A DNA stretch of 38,402 nucleotides from an uncultured Pelagibacteraceae bacterium (GTDB lineage Bacteria; Pseudomonadota; Alphaproteobacteria; Pelagibacterales; Pelagibacteraceae), in assembly GCA_902526405.1 (NCBI GenBank), contig CABZKL010000012.1, forward strand, positions 1 to 38,402. Reading direction: 5' to 3'. Below are positions 16,802 through 25,111 of this stretch, piece after piece. The notes beneath the pieces were generated by a model. It saw nothing but the letters and a program-made list of their open reading frames with translations, did no database searches and was not told where the DNA came from. Position numbers and translations under genes: made by a program. Within the stretch, counting starts at the first letter, position 1; every line of letters starts with the position of its first letter.

Positions 16802-16834
16802 AATGATAAATAAATTAAATAGACATAGAACTAT

Positions 16835-16859
16835 AAAAGTGCTAATTACAGCATTTTTT
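16835..16859 (+). promoter_or_regulatory. Hairpin with T-run just before the rpsU ribosome-binding site
   Basis: The segment AAAAGTGCT, loop AATTAC, AGCATTTTT can fold into about 9 bp (one G-U pair) and ends in a six-T run that touches the GGAGG of rpsU. It has the form of an intrinsic terminator or attenuator, and it could also shield the ribosome-binding site. It might simply be the trcR terminator, with partial read-through into rpsU. Confidence 0.45.
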
Positions 16860-16869
16860 GGAGGTAGTT

Positions 16870-17064
16870 ATTAAAATAGAAGTCAAAGATAATAATGTTG
16901 AACAGGCTCTTAGAGTTTTAAAAAGAAAACTACAAAGAGACGGGTTTTTTAAAGTAATAAAATTAAAAAATACTTACGAGAAGCCCTCAGAAAAAAAAAA
17001 GAGAATTCTCCAAGAAAATATAAAAAGAGTAAAAAAGCTAAACAAACTTAAAAATAGAATTTAA
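16870..17064 (+). CDS. rpsU: 30S ribosomal protein S21, probable ATT start
   Basis: The frame gives the S21 core VKDNNVEQALRVLKRKLQRD and YEKPSEKKKR. There is no ATG or GTG near the start. The only conventional alternative is TTG at 16858, which would put the GGAGG (16860-16864) inside the gene. ATT at 16870 lies 5 bases after GGAGG, and it aligns with the initiator Met of other S21 proteins (M-x-V-x-V-R-DNNV), giving 64 residues. ATT starts are rare; infC is the known case. S21 sits beside the 16S 3' end and aids initiation. The stop is 7 bases before the initiator tRNA gene. Confidence 0.85.
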   Translation: MKIEVKDNNVEQALRVLKRKLQRDGFFKVIKLKNTYEKPSEKKKRILQENIKRVKKLNKLKNRI

Positions 17065-17071
17065 AAAATAT

Positions 17072-17148
<77 letters not shown>

Positions 17149-17184
17149 AATACAATCGCTTAAGTCAAGTAATTTTGCAATTAA

Positions 17185-17874
17185 TCAAAATTTAAAATTA
17201 TATTTTAAAATACACCTAATAGCACTAAAACCATCCTTCCAAGTAATTTTTTTTCCCTCAGAATATCTTCTTCCACTATAACTTATACCTACTTCATAAA
17301 TTCTTAAATTTTTGCCTGAAATTTTAGCTGTGACCTCTGGCTCAAACCCAAAACGATTTTCTTTTAATTCAAGTTTCTTAATAATTTCAGATTTAAAAGC
17401 TTTATAACAACATTCCATATCGCTTAAATTTAAATTTGTTAGCATATTGGATAATAAAGTTAGAAAAGCATTTCCTACTCTGTGCCAAAAGTATAATACG
17501 TTCTTTTCGTCTGAGCCTATAAAACGAGATCCAAAAACAACATCAGCTTTATTTTTCATTATTGGATTTAAAATTTTATAATAATCTAAAGGGTCATATT
17601 CGAGATCTGCATCTTGTATTAATATTATTTCTCCAGTTGCTATTTTGATACCTTGTCGAACTGAATATCCCTTCCCAAAATTTTTGTTATTATAAATAAT
17701 CTTATTAATTTTATCCTCTTTAAAATTTTTTAATATTTCTACCGTGCCATCTGTTGAGAAGTCATCAATTATTATGATTTCTAAATCTAAGTTATCAAGT
17801 TTTAGAATTTTATTTACTATTTCCTTTATTGTAGATTTTTCATTGAAACAAGGAATAATAATACTAATTTTCAT
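17185..17874 (-). CDS. GT2 family glycosyltransferase, DPM1-like
   Basis: This 229-residue soluble GT-A transferase shows the typical start SIIIPCFNEKSTI, IIIDDFSTDGT, the DXD-type motif IQDADLEYDP (about 92-101), and YSGRRYSEGKKITWKDG near the end. That end block is characteristic of the dolichol-phosphate-mannose-synthase-like group, which loads a sugar onto a polyprenyl phosphate. No C-terminal membrane helices are present. It is the last gene of a minus-strand trio with an SDR and a radical SAM protein, in an island next to tRNA-fMet. A divergent membrane glycosyltransferase-like gene (20088) could use its lipid-linked product; this link is inference. Confidence 0.85.
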   Translation of the reverse strand: MKISIIIPCFNEKSTIKEIVNKILKLDNLDLEIIIIDDFSTDGTVEILKNFKEDKINKIIYNNKNFGKGYSVRQGIKIATGEIILIQDADLEYDPLDYYKILNPIMKNKADVVFGSRFIGSDEKNVLYFWHRVGNAFLTLLSNMLTNLNLSDMECCYKAFKSEIIKKLELKENRFGFEPEVTAKISGKNLRIYEVGISYSGRRYSEGKKITWKDGFSAIRCILKYNFKF

Positions 17875-17901
17875 TAAATTAATTTTTTTAAGTCAATGAA
17901 C

Positions 17902-18690
17902 TTATACTATAATTTTGAGTTTAAGTACTTTATTGGTTTTTTTTATTAATTTTTTCTGAAAATTGGTCAAAAAAACTTTACTAAAATTTGATAAATTAAT
18001 TTCTAAATGGCTTCTTTTAAAAGGTTTTTTAATAATTTTAATAATTTCGTCAGCAGCATAATTTGGATTTTTTCCAAATATAAAAAGATAAATTTGTGAA
18101 AGTTTTTTCAAAAAAAAAAAATTATTGGAACCAAAGTTAGTACTCATTCTTCCTGGATTAAATGAAATAAACTTATTTTTATTGTTAATTTTAGAAAAAT
18201 AGTTCGTCATCGAAACTAACAACAACTTTGAGAACTTGTAAATCTCCCAGCCATTAAATTTTTCGAGATTGTTAATATCTTTTAAGTTAATATTTGATCT
18301 GAGTGCAGCATTAGAAGAAATATTAATAATTATTTTATTTTTGCTTCCTTTATTTAATACCAGTTTTTTCATCAAAAAATAAGGAATGTAATAATTTAGA
18401 AAAATTGTTTTTTTACTCAAATTGTTAGAATAATAAAATCCACCAGCATTATTAATTAATATATCAATTTTTGAGATTTTTTTTACAAATTTTTTAACTT
18501 CTTTTAAACTACTTAAGTCAACCTTGAAAATTTTATGATTATTTCCACTGATTAATTTTAATAAACTTTTTAGTTTATTTCTTGATTTTGAAACAAGTAT
18601 AAGTCTATAACCATGATCAGACAATTTAATTGCAAGAGATTTTCCTAGTCCTGATGTGGCTCCAGTTATCAAACAAACTCTTTTACTCAT
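17902..18690 (-). CDS. Short-chain dehydrogenase/reductase
   Basis: This 262-residue SDR has the NAD(P) motif TGATSGLGKS (about 9-18), NNAGG (about 79-83), the catalytic Ser in NISSNAAL and the YKFSK active-site YxxxK. The pattern resembles the retinol-dehydrogenase/protochlorophyllide-reductase-like group, so a lipid or sugar ketone/alcohol may be the substrate; the sequence does not say which. It overlaps the radical SAM gene by 8 bases. The C-terminus is unusually rich in Lys, Asn and Phe, as in neighbouring island genes. Confidence 0.83.
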   Translation of the reverse strand: MSKRVCLITGATSGLGKSLAIKLSDHGYRLILVSKSRNKLKSLLKLISGNNHKIFKVDLSSLKEVKKFVKKISKIDILINNAGGFYYSNNLSKKTIFLNYYIPYFLMKKLVLNKGSKNKIIINISSNAALRSNINLKDINNLEKFNGWEIYKFSKLLLVSMTNYFSKINNKNKFISFNPGRMSTNFGSNNFFFLKKLSQIYLFIFGKNPNYAADEIIKIIKKPFKRSHLEINLSNFSKVFLTNFQKKLIKKTNKVLKLKIIV

Positions 18691-20008
18691 TATTTTTAAA
18701 AATCAAAAATTTAGTTAACCAACTTATTCGTAAATAAAACTTTTCATATGCTTCTTCCAGAAAACGTCTTATTTGATGATTGTTTAAATTATCGTGATCG
18801 TAAACGAGTTTATATTGATTAAAGTCTTCGTATTTTTTAACAAATATTTTATCTTTATATTGACTAAAAATTGGTGTGCCTGGATAAGGTGTCCAAATAC
18901 TAAATTGAGCATATGTTGTATTTAACTTCTTTGCATAGTTAATTGTTTTTAAAATTGTCTCATTTGTATCTGTGGGGAAACCAAGTATATACATTGCAGA
19001 AACTTTGATTTTATTCTTTTCTAATTCTCTAATTTTTTCAAGTTGCTTGTCTTTCTTAATTGTAAATCTATTTGAATTCATTAATACTTCCTCATCTGCA
19101 CTTTCGACACCTACCTTACAGCCAACTAGACCAGCTTTTTTTAGGATTTGTATTAATTCTTCATCCAAAATTCTTAAATGAGTTTCTATAACAAATTTAA
19201 CTTTAATATTTCTTTTTATGAGTTGCTCAGCTAATTCTATCGTATGCTTTCTATTGATGGAAAAAACAGGATCTCTAAATATAAACATTTCAACACCCAA
19301 CTTCTTTTTAAAAAATTCAATTTCGTCTACAATTTTTTTAGGTGACCTTTGTCTTACTTTTCTGCCTTGCTGTAACGGATATACACAGTATTTATAACAG
19401 GAATATGGACATCCTCTCGTAGCTATTATTGGTAATGAAGGATAATTTCCAAATAATTTACTTAATGTTTTAGTTGTTCTTCTCAATTTTTGCCATTTAG
19501 GTAATGGCAAATCGTCTAAATCGTATTCCGATTTAACATAAACTATTTTTTTTTTTAAATCATTATAAAAATTTTCATTTTTCATAAAATAAAACTCTGG
19601 TTCGCCTGAGATAACAGTTGCCCCAACTTCGTTATATATTTCTGGGTTATTGGTGGCAAACGGACCTATAACAAAACTACAATTTTTTTTTTTTAAATTT
19701 ATATTTTTTAAAATTTCTAATTCAGTTTCACAACAAACAATGGAGGATGTAACGATAAATAGATCATAGGATTCAAAATTTTTTGGTATTTCGTTACAGA
19801 AATCCACATCAAAGCCTTTATCTAATAAGACAGAATAAGAATAAACAGCAAACAAAGGGGGCCAATCGTGAATTTTTTTTAGATATTTTTTAAGGAAATT
19901 TGTGAAAATAGAATCTCCAAAATCATTTCCTGTACCGTATCCCCCGCTAGTATCTTTAGAAAGTCTATACTGTGTGTTCTTATAAATATCTAAAACTAAA
20001 ATTTTCAT
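18683..20008 (-). CDS. B12-binding-domain-type radical SAM protein with CX3CX3C cluster motif
   Basis: This 441-residue protein has a Rossmann-like N-terminal part (about 1-150) as in cobalamin-binding radical SAM enzymes, though the DxHxxG cobalamin motif is not seen. The radical SAM barrel follows. The cluster motif reads ATRGCPYSCYKYCVYP with Cys200, Cys204 and Cys208: CX3CX3C rather than the usual CX3CX2C. Later blocks (VGCKVGVESADEEVL, MYILGFPTDTNETI, IWTPYPGTPIF) are typical of the B12-radical SAM/Elp3-like fold. The substrate is unknown; its operon mates suggest lipid or glycan modification. It faces a divergent membrane glycosyltransferase-like gene. Confidence 0.83.
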   Translation of the reverse strand: MKILVLDIYKNTQYRLSKDTSGGYGTGNDFGDSIFTNFLKKYLKKIHDWPPLFAVYSYSVLLDKGFDVDFCNEIPKNFESYDLFIVTSSIVCCETELEILKNINLKKKNCSFVIGPFATNNPEIYNEVGATVISGEPEFYFMKNENFYNDLKKKIVYVKSEYDLDDLPLPKWQKLRRTTKTLSKLFGNYPSLPIIATRGCPYSCYKYCVYPLQQGRKVRQRSPKKIVDEIEFFKKKLGVEMFIFRDPVFSINRKHTIELAEQLIKRNIKVKFVIETHLRILDEELIQILKKAGLVGCKVGVESADEEVLMNSNRFTIKKDKQLEKIRELEKNKIKVSAMYILGFPTDTNETILKTINYAKKLNTTYAQFSIWTPYPGTPIFSQYKDKIFVKKYEDFNQYKLVYDHDNLNNHQIRRFLEEAYEKFYLRISWLTKFLIFKNNE

Positions 20009-20087
20009 TATAGGTTGATAATAATTAACTTTTAATAAACTTAATTTAAATTATTTGTTTATAAAGTATACTAAAAAAAAAATTCAA

Positions 20088-21254
20088 ATGAATTACTTAG
20101 GAATTTCTAAATTCATAGAAAAAAATATTATTAATATAATTTTATTTACTTATTTTTTTTATATGTTTTATTTTTATTTTTTTCCAGATAATTTTATCTT
20201 TAATAAAGACATGAAGGTTGGATATCTTTTGGGAGGAGATAGCAAAAGGTACATTTTAGGATCTGAAAAAATTTTAAATTCAGAATTACCAGCAAGAAAA
20301 AGTTATATAGGTTACATGACGTTTATTGCATTTTTCAAATATTTTAAGTTTGATCTAAGTTATGTGGTCATTTCTCAAATTTTTTTATCAGCCTTATCAG
20401 CCTTATGTATCTATAAAATTTCATTAAAATTATCTACTAAGATTGGCGGAATTGTAGCTATTATGCTGTATCTATTTTATTTACCTATTCAGGTATGGAA
20501 TTTTTATATTCTTACTGAGACATTATTTATTTGCTCAATTATTTTTATAGTTTTCTTTTTAATTTTCTTTAAAAAAAAATATATTCCAATAATAATTTTT
20601 TTGTTATTGTATACTGTTTCAATAAGACCTCATGGGATTATTTTACTTCCGAGCTTTATTTTAGCGTTTATTATTTGGTGTTACATAAAAAAAGATATTA
20701 AAATTTTTTGGTTATCAATTTCAATTACGATAATTTTATTATACCCAATCTTCTTAATATTAAATTTATATCTTGCTGATCAAAATATTGAAAATATGAT
20801 TTCTAATACTGGAATAATATGGGGCTATAACGAAATAAGTAATAACTCAGAATTTAAAATTTCAAATAATTACGACAATAATTTTATTTCACTAATGGTA
20901 TTTTTCTATGATAACAAATATATAATTTTAAGTTCATTTTTTAAAAAAATATGGTTTTTTTTTGCTAGAGTTAGGCCTTACTATTCAGAGTTACACAATT
21001 TTTATATAATTGTTTTTAATTTTTTATATTATCCATTGGCTGTTTATGGGATGATAAAATTAAAAAATAAAAAATCACTTGGGGTGATTTTAATTTATAT
21101 ATTGATAATAGCCTTTACTCTAACTGCTGGATTCACTTTTGCAGACTGGGACAGTAGATTTTCACTTTATATAATTCCTTTAATATTTATCTTTGCAAGT
21201 ATTGGCTTTACTGAAATATATAATTTGATAAAAAAATTGAAAAATAGTTATTAA
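20088..21254 (+). CDS. Polytopic membrane protein, GT39/PMT-like (GT-C) glycosyltransferase candidate
   Basis: This protein has about 388 residues and roughly nine to eleven membrane helices. After the first helix an extracytoplasmic loop carries GGDSKRYILGSE, in the place where GT-C enzymes have catalytic acidic residues. Helical segments (LTETLFICSIIFIVFF and similar) follow the PMT/ArnT pattern. Such enzymes take sugars from polyprenyl phosphates. I chose ATG at 20088; a TTG at 20055 would add 11 basic residues. It is convergent with transaldolase, and the two stops share the bases TTAA. The family call rests on topology and weak motifs. Confidence 0.6.
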   Translation: MNYLGISKFIEKNIINIILFTYFFYMFYFYFFPDNFIFNKDMKVGYLLGGDSKRYILGSEKILNSELPARKSYIGYMTFIAFFKYFKFDLSYVVISQIFLSALSALCIYKISLKLSTKIGGIVAIMLYLFYLPIQVWNFYILTETLFICSIIFIVFFLIFFKKKYIPIIIFLLLYTVSIRPHGIILLPSFILAFIIWCYIKKDIKIFWLSISITIILLYPIFLILNLYLADQNIENMISNTGIIWGYNEISNNSEFKISNNYDNNFISLMVFFYDNKYIILSSFFKKIWFFFARVRPYYSELHNFYIIVFNFLYYPLAVYGMIKLKNKKSLGVILIYILIIAFTLTAGFTFADWDSRFSLYIIPLIFIFASIGFTEIYNLIKKLKNSY

Positions 21255-21952
21255 ACCAGCTTAAATTTCGATTTCTTACTATCTATTAAAAAGGCTTTAA
21301 CAGTTTCTATAGTCAATTGATTGTGAGATTTTCCAAATTTTTCTATTTTTTGAATAATTGCTGGTGGTACTGTAATGATATGACAACCTAATTGTTTTGC
21401 TTGTAAGAAATTATAAGGCTCTCTTACACTGGCCCATAATATCTCAACATTTTTATATCTCTTAGCAAATTTAATACTTTTTACAAATTCTGGTATTGGA
21501 TCTTTTCCATTATCACCAGCCCTACCTGCAAAAATAGAAATAATTACTTTGGTTTTTTTATTTATAACTTTTAAAATTTTTTGGGTTTGTATCGCATTAT
21601 ATACAGCAGTTATATTAAGTTTTATATTCTGATGATTTAACTCTTTGATAATTCGACCCATAAATTTACCTTTTGAATTCGTGACTGGTATTTTAACATA
21701 AACATTTTTGGCCCAAGTATTAATCTTTATTGCTTGATTTTTCATTTCCTTATATTCATCTGCAAAAACCTCCAGGGAAACTGGCTTATTTTTGCAAATT
21801 TTAAGAATTTTTTTTGAATAATCTTTGTAGTCTTTAGCTCCAGCTTTTCTCATTAAGCTAGGGTTTGTTGTAAACCCTTTTACATTTATTTTTTTATTAA
21901 ACTTTTTGATTTGATTTAATTCTGCAATGTCACAAAATATTTTAGTGCTCAA
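21251..21952 (-). CDS. tal: Transaldolase, fructose-6-phosphate aldolase-like short form
   Basis: This 233-residue TIM-barrel protein is of the short transaldolase/FSA type. The Schiff-base Lys87 lies in VYVKIPVTN. Other blocks are KGFTTNPSLM (about 25-34), LNITAVYNAIQ, SIFAGRAGDNGKDP and ILWASVREPYN. It transfers dihydroxyacetone units, completing the non-oxidative pentose phosphate pathway together with tkt. It lies 8 bases after pntB on the same strand. Short forms include true transaldolases and F6P aldolases; SVREPYN-type sequences are generally annotated transaldolase. Confidence 0.9.
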   Translation of the reverse strand: MSTKIFCDIAELNQIKKFNKKINVKGFTTNPSLMRKAGAKDYKDYSKKILKICKNKPVSLEVFADEYKEMKNQAIKINTWAKNVYVKIPVTNSKGKFMGRIIKELNHQNIKLNITAVYNAIQTQKILKVINKKTKVIISIFAGRAGDNGKDPIPEFVKSIKFAKRYKNVEILWASVREPYNFLQAKQLGCHIITVPPAIIQKIEKFGKSHNQLTIETVKAFLIDSKKSKFKLV

Positions 21953-21960
21953 ATTTATAC

Positions 21961-23355
21961 CTACAAATTTTTAGTTATATCTTCCGTCATTTTTTTTGCA
22001 TCAGCAAATAGCATTAATGTGTTTTCTTTATAAAATAAATCATTATCAATACCTGCATAGCCAGGCGATAAACTTCTTTTTACAAATAAAACAGACTTAC
22101 ATTTTTCAACATCCAGCACTGGCATACCATAAATTGGGCTTTGAGGATCTGTTTTTGCAACTGGATTAGTTACATCATTAGCACCAATTACAAAAGCAAC
22201 ATCTGCATTAGCAAAATCATTATTAATTTCCTCTAATTCAAATACCTCATCATATGGTACGTTTGCTTCTGCCAAAAGTACATTCATGTGACCTGGCATA
22301 CGTCCCGCAACAGGGTGAATAGCATAAGAGACTTTAATGTCATTTTTTTTCAATGTGTCAACCATTTCCCTAAGAGCATGTTGTGCTTGAGCTACAGCCA
22401 TACCATAACCAGGAACTATAATAACTGATGAAGCATTTTTCATTAAGAAAGCAGCATCGTCAGCATTACCACTTTTTACTGGTTTTTGTTCTTTATTTTT
22501 AGTGGCTGCTGATTGCTCAACTGCACCAAAGCCACCTAAAATTACATTGAAGAATGATCTGTTCATTCCTTTACACATTATATAAGATAGAATTGCTCCA
22601 GATGAACCAACTAACGCACCTGTAATAATTAAAGCTGTATTTTCTAAGGTAAATCCAATTCCAGCTGCTGCCCAACCTGAATATGAATTTAACATTGAAA
22701 TTACTACAGGCATATCAGCGCCACCAATAGGAATTATTATTAAAAATCCGATTAGGAAAGAAACTGCAAGTAGTGTCCAAAATAAATTAGGAGATTGTGT
22801 TGAACAGAGATAAATTGTTAAGATTAAAATTAAAATTAATAATAGCGCATTCAATAAATGCTGGCCTTTGAAAGTAATTGGTGCTCCTGACATAATTCCT
22901 TGTAGTTTTAAAAAAGCTATAACAGATCCTGAAAAAGTAGTTGCACCAACTGCAGCACCTATTGCCATCTCTATTAGACTTGCTAATTTAATATTTCCTG
23001 GTGTTCCAAGATTAAAAGCTTCGGGATTTATAAATGCTGAAATGGCAACAAATACAGCAGCCAAACCTACTAAACTGTGAAAACCAGCGACTAATTCTGG
23101 CATTGCGGTCATTGGAATACGATAGGCTATAAAAGCACCAATACCTCCTCCTATTGCTAGAAAAATTAGTACGTATACAAAACCAGAAGTAAAATTCTCT
23201 ACTGATAGAAAAGTAACTGTAACTGCTATAACCATTCCAACAATTCCAAACAAGTTTCCTTTCCGGGAAGTTTCAGGAGAAGAAAGTCCTCTTAAGGCTA
23301 AAATAAATAATACCCCTGAAATTAAGTATAAAATTGCTGACAGATTTGCAGACAT
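21961..23355 (-). CDS. pntB: NAD(P) transhydrogenase beta subunit PntB
   Basis: This 464-residue integral membrane subunit has eight or nine helices in residues 1-260. The NADP-binding domain III follows (about 290-464) with IIVPGYGMAVAQAQHALREM, HPVAGRMPGHMNVLLAEANV, FVIGANDVTNP and SPGYAGIDNDLF. With PntAA/PntAB it couples proton entry to hydride transfer from NADH to NADP+, giving NADPH. It starts 3 bases after pntAB. It may be the main NADPH source if the oxidative pentose phosphate branch is missing, which this window cannot show. Confidence 0.98.
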   Translation of the reverse strand: MSANLSAILYLISGVLFILALRGLSSPETSRKGNLFGIVGMVIAVTVTFLSVENFTSGFVYVLIFLAIGGGIGAFIAYRIPMTAMPELVAGFHSLVGLAAVFVAISAFINPEAFNLGTPGNIKLASLIEMAIGAAVGATTFSGSVIAFLKLQGIMSGAPITFKGQHLLNALLLILILILTIYLCSTQSPNLFWTLLAVSFLIGFLIIIPIGGADMPVVISMLNSYSGWAAAGIGFTLENTALIITGALVGSSGAILSYIMCKGMNRSFFNVILGGFGAVEQSAATKNKEQKPVKSGNADDAAFLMKNASSVIIVPGYGMAVAQAQHALREMVDTLKKNDIKVSYAIHPVAGRMPGHMNVLLAEANVPYDEVFELEEINNDFANADVAFVIGANDVTNPVAKTDPQSPIYGMPVLDVEKCKSVLFVKRSLSPGYAGIDNDLFYKENTLMLFADAKKMTEDITKNL

Positions 23356-23358
23356 TAA

Positions 23359-23667
23359 TTATTTACCCTTTTTCTTTTTCTTATACATGGCTAACATTCT
23401 ATGGGTTACTAGAAATCCTCCAAATATATTAACTGCAGCCAAAATAATTGCTAAAAATCCATAAATACTCGAAGAGGAAAAAACCAAACCATCATTGCTT
23501 GATAAGGCTGCAATTATTGCTCCAACAATGATCACAGACGAAATTGCGTTCGTTACTGACATTAAAGGCGTATGTAAAGACGGTGTTACACTCCAAACCA
23601 CATAATAACCTACAAATATAGATAAAATAAATATACTTAACCTAAATATAAAAGGATCAATTTCCAT
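23359..23667 (-). CDS. pntAB: NAD(P) transhydrogenase alpha subunit, membrane part (PntAB)
   Basis: This 102-residue protein has three to four helices and corresponds to the C-terminal membrane domain of the single-chain E. coli PntA. FVGYYVVWSVTPSLHTPLMS is the conserved first segment, and GGFLVTHRMLAMYKKK the conserved end. The split three-gene form (AA, AB, B) is usual in alphaproteobacteria. It lies between pntAA (4-base gap) and pntB (3-base gap). Confidence 0.96.
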   Translation of the reverse strand: MEIDPFIFRLSIFILSIFVGYYVVWSVTPSLHTPLMSVTNAISSVIIVGAIIAALSSNDGLVFSSSSIYGFLAIILAAVNIFGGFLVTHRMLAMYKKKKKGK

Positions 23668-23671
23668 AGTT

Positions 23672-24760
23672 TTATTTTACTAAAGTTTTTTCAATTATTT
23701 CATCGTCTAAATTAATATTCAATTTTTTTTTTTCTTGATCATATAAATTAGATACAAAATTGAATACATTTTTTGCATACAGATTTGAAGCTGAAATTGG
23801 CAAATTATTTAGTATATTTGCCTCACCTAAAATTATCACGCCATTTTTATTTACAATTTCATCAACTTTTGTAAATGCAGTATTTCCACCTTGAACTGCA
23901 GCTAAATCATAAATTACTGAACCTGATTGCAAATTTTTAAACATATCTTCTTTTATGATAATAGGTGCTACTCTTCCTGGAATTAAGGCTGTACAAATTA
24001 TTATATCTATCTTTTTTAAGGTCTCCGCTAATAACTCTTCTTGTTTTTTTTTGAAATCCTCTGATGCTTCTTTTGCATAACCACCTTCGGTTTCTAGATT
24101 TTCAGATCCCTCTACAGTTAAAAATTTTCCTCCTAAGCTCTCAACCTGCTCTTTAGATGCCATCCTTACATCTGTTGCAAAAACTACAGCACCCATTCTT
24201 TTAGCAGTTGCAATTGCCTGTAATCCTGCAACACCTGCTCCAACCACCAAAACTTTTGCTGCAGGTATAGTTCCAGCAGCAGTCATCATCATAGGAATAG
24301 CTCTTTGATAAATTTTAAAAGCCTCTAGAACCGCTTTGTATCCAGCAAGATTAGCTTGTGATGACAAAATATCCATCGATTGTGCTCTAGTAATCCTTGG
24401 AAGTAATTCTAATGAAAAACAATTAATTTTTTTTTTTTTTATATTTTCCAATTTTTCTTTATTAGAAAAAGCGTTTAATGAACCAATTAAGGTTTGATTT
24501 TCATTAAAAAAAGATAATTTTTCCTCATCTGGTAATCTAATTTGAACCACAATATCTGAATTACCAATTATATCCTTTTCACTGTCTGAAATAGTAACTC
24601 CAATACTTTTAAAGTCATCGTCGTTAATACCTAAATGAGAACCATAATTTTTTGTTAAGGATAAATTAAATCCTAAATTTAAGTATTTCTTGGCAATTTC
24701 AGGTGTAACAGCAATACGTTTTTCTAAGTCTGTGTTCTCTTTGATTGAAGCTAGATTCAT
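23672..24760 (-). CDS. pntAA: NAD(P) transhydrogenase alpha subunit, NAD-binding part (PntAA)
   Basis: This 362-residue soluble domain I is homologous to alanine dehydrogenase. It shows EKRIAVTPEIAKKY near the start, ITRAQSMDILSSQANLAGY (about 133-151) and the NAD Rossmann motif VLVVGAGVAGLQAIATAKRMG (about 170-190), then TALIPGRVAPIII and YDLAAVQGGN. The family's mobile loop is present. It is the first pnt gene and lies 18 bases after the tiny cytochrome oxidase subunit IV gene. Confidence 0.97.
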   Translation of the reverse strand: MNLASIKENTDLEKRIAVTPEIAKKYLNLGFNLSLTKNYGSHLGINDDDFKSIGVTISDSEKDIIGNSDIVVQIRLPDEEKLSFFNENQTLIGSLNAFSNKEKLENIKKKKINCFSLELLPRITRAQSMDILSSQANLAGYKAVLEAFKIYQRAIPMMMTAAGTIPAAKVLVVGAGVAGLQAIATAKRMGAVVFATDVRMASKEQVESLGGKFLTVEGSENLETEGGYAKEASEDFKKKQEELLAETLKKIDIIICTALIPGRVAPIIIKEDMFKNLQSGSVIYDLAAVQGGNTAFTKVDEIVNKNGVIILGEANILNNLPISASNLYAKNVFNFVSNLYDQEKKKLNINLDDEIIEKTLVK

Positions 24761-24778
24761 TTTAATTAAATTTTAATA

Positions 24779-24889
24779 CTATAAAAGAAATATAGCCATT
24801 AAAACTAAAACAGCTACAACAGCAATCGTACCCCATAGAACAAATTTTGTAAAATTATTCCAGGTATTTTTATGGCTTTCATTATCCAT
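24779..24889 (-). CDS. aa3-type cytochrome c oxidase subunit IV family protein, 36 residues
   Basis: This very short gene was read directly from the minus strand: ATG at 24889, TAG ending at 24779. The peptide starts with a polar MDNESHKNTWNNFTKF and continues into one membrane helix (LWGTIAVVAVLVLMAIFLL). The H-K-x-T-W-x-x-F-T-K-F pattern followed by a single helix is the signature of the bacterial aa3 subunit IV family. This subunit lies along the core oxidase and has no known catalytic residue. The other oxidase genes are not in the window. It sits between rpmJ (4 bases) and pntAA (18 bases). Confidence 0.85.
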   Translation of the reverse strand: MDNESHKNTWNNFTKFVLWGTIAVVAVLVLMAIFLL

Positions 24890-24893
24890 AAAA

Positions 24894-25019
24894 CTATTTC
24901 TGTCTTGCTTTAAATTTTGGGTTAGTTTTATTAATTACATAAACTCTTCCTCGTCTACGAACTAATTTTGAGTTCAAATCTCTTTTTTTAATTGATTTCA
25001 AAGAACTTTTAATTTTCAT
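24894..25019 (-). CDS. rpmJ: 50S ribosomal protein L36, zinc-free 41-residue type
   Basis: Read from the minus strand: ATG at 25019, TAG ending at 24894. The protein begins [20 protein letters not shown] and ends NPKFKARQK, the alphaproteobacterial L36 form. It has no cysteine or zinc ribbon, so it is the C-minus type. It lies between the 5S gene and the oxidase subunit IV gene. A 92-base gap upstream to the 5S gene probably carries its promoter, but I see no strong one. Confidence 0.95.
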   Translation of the reverse strand: MKIKSSLKSIKKRDLNSKLVRRRGRVYVINKTNPKFKARQK

Positions 25020-25111
25020 GTTATTGTATCTTAATGAAGGAATTATCTAATCTTTCTAATATATTTTTTCTCAATTTTCTAATCACTTTTGTTGTATATT
25101 ATTTTAGAATA

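Noticed and set aside
20055..20087. TTG at 20055 as the start of the GT-C-like protein
   Set aside because: It adds a short basic stretch with no ribosome-binding site; ATG at 20088 is simpler, though not proven.
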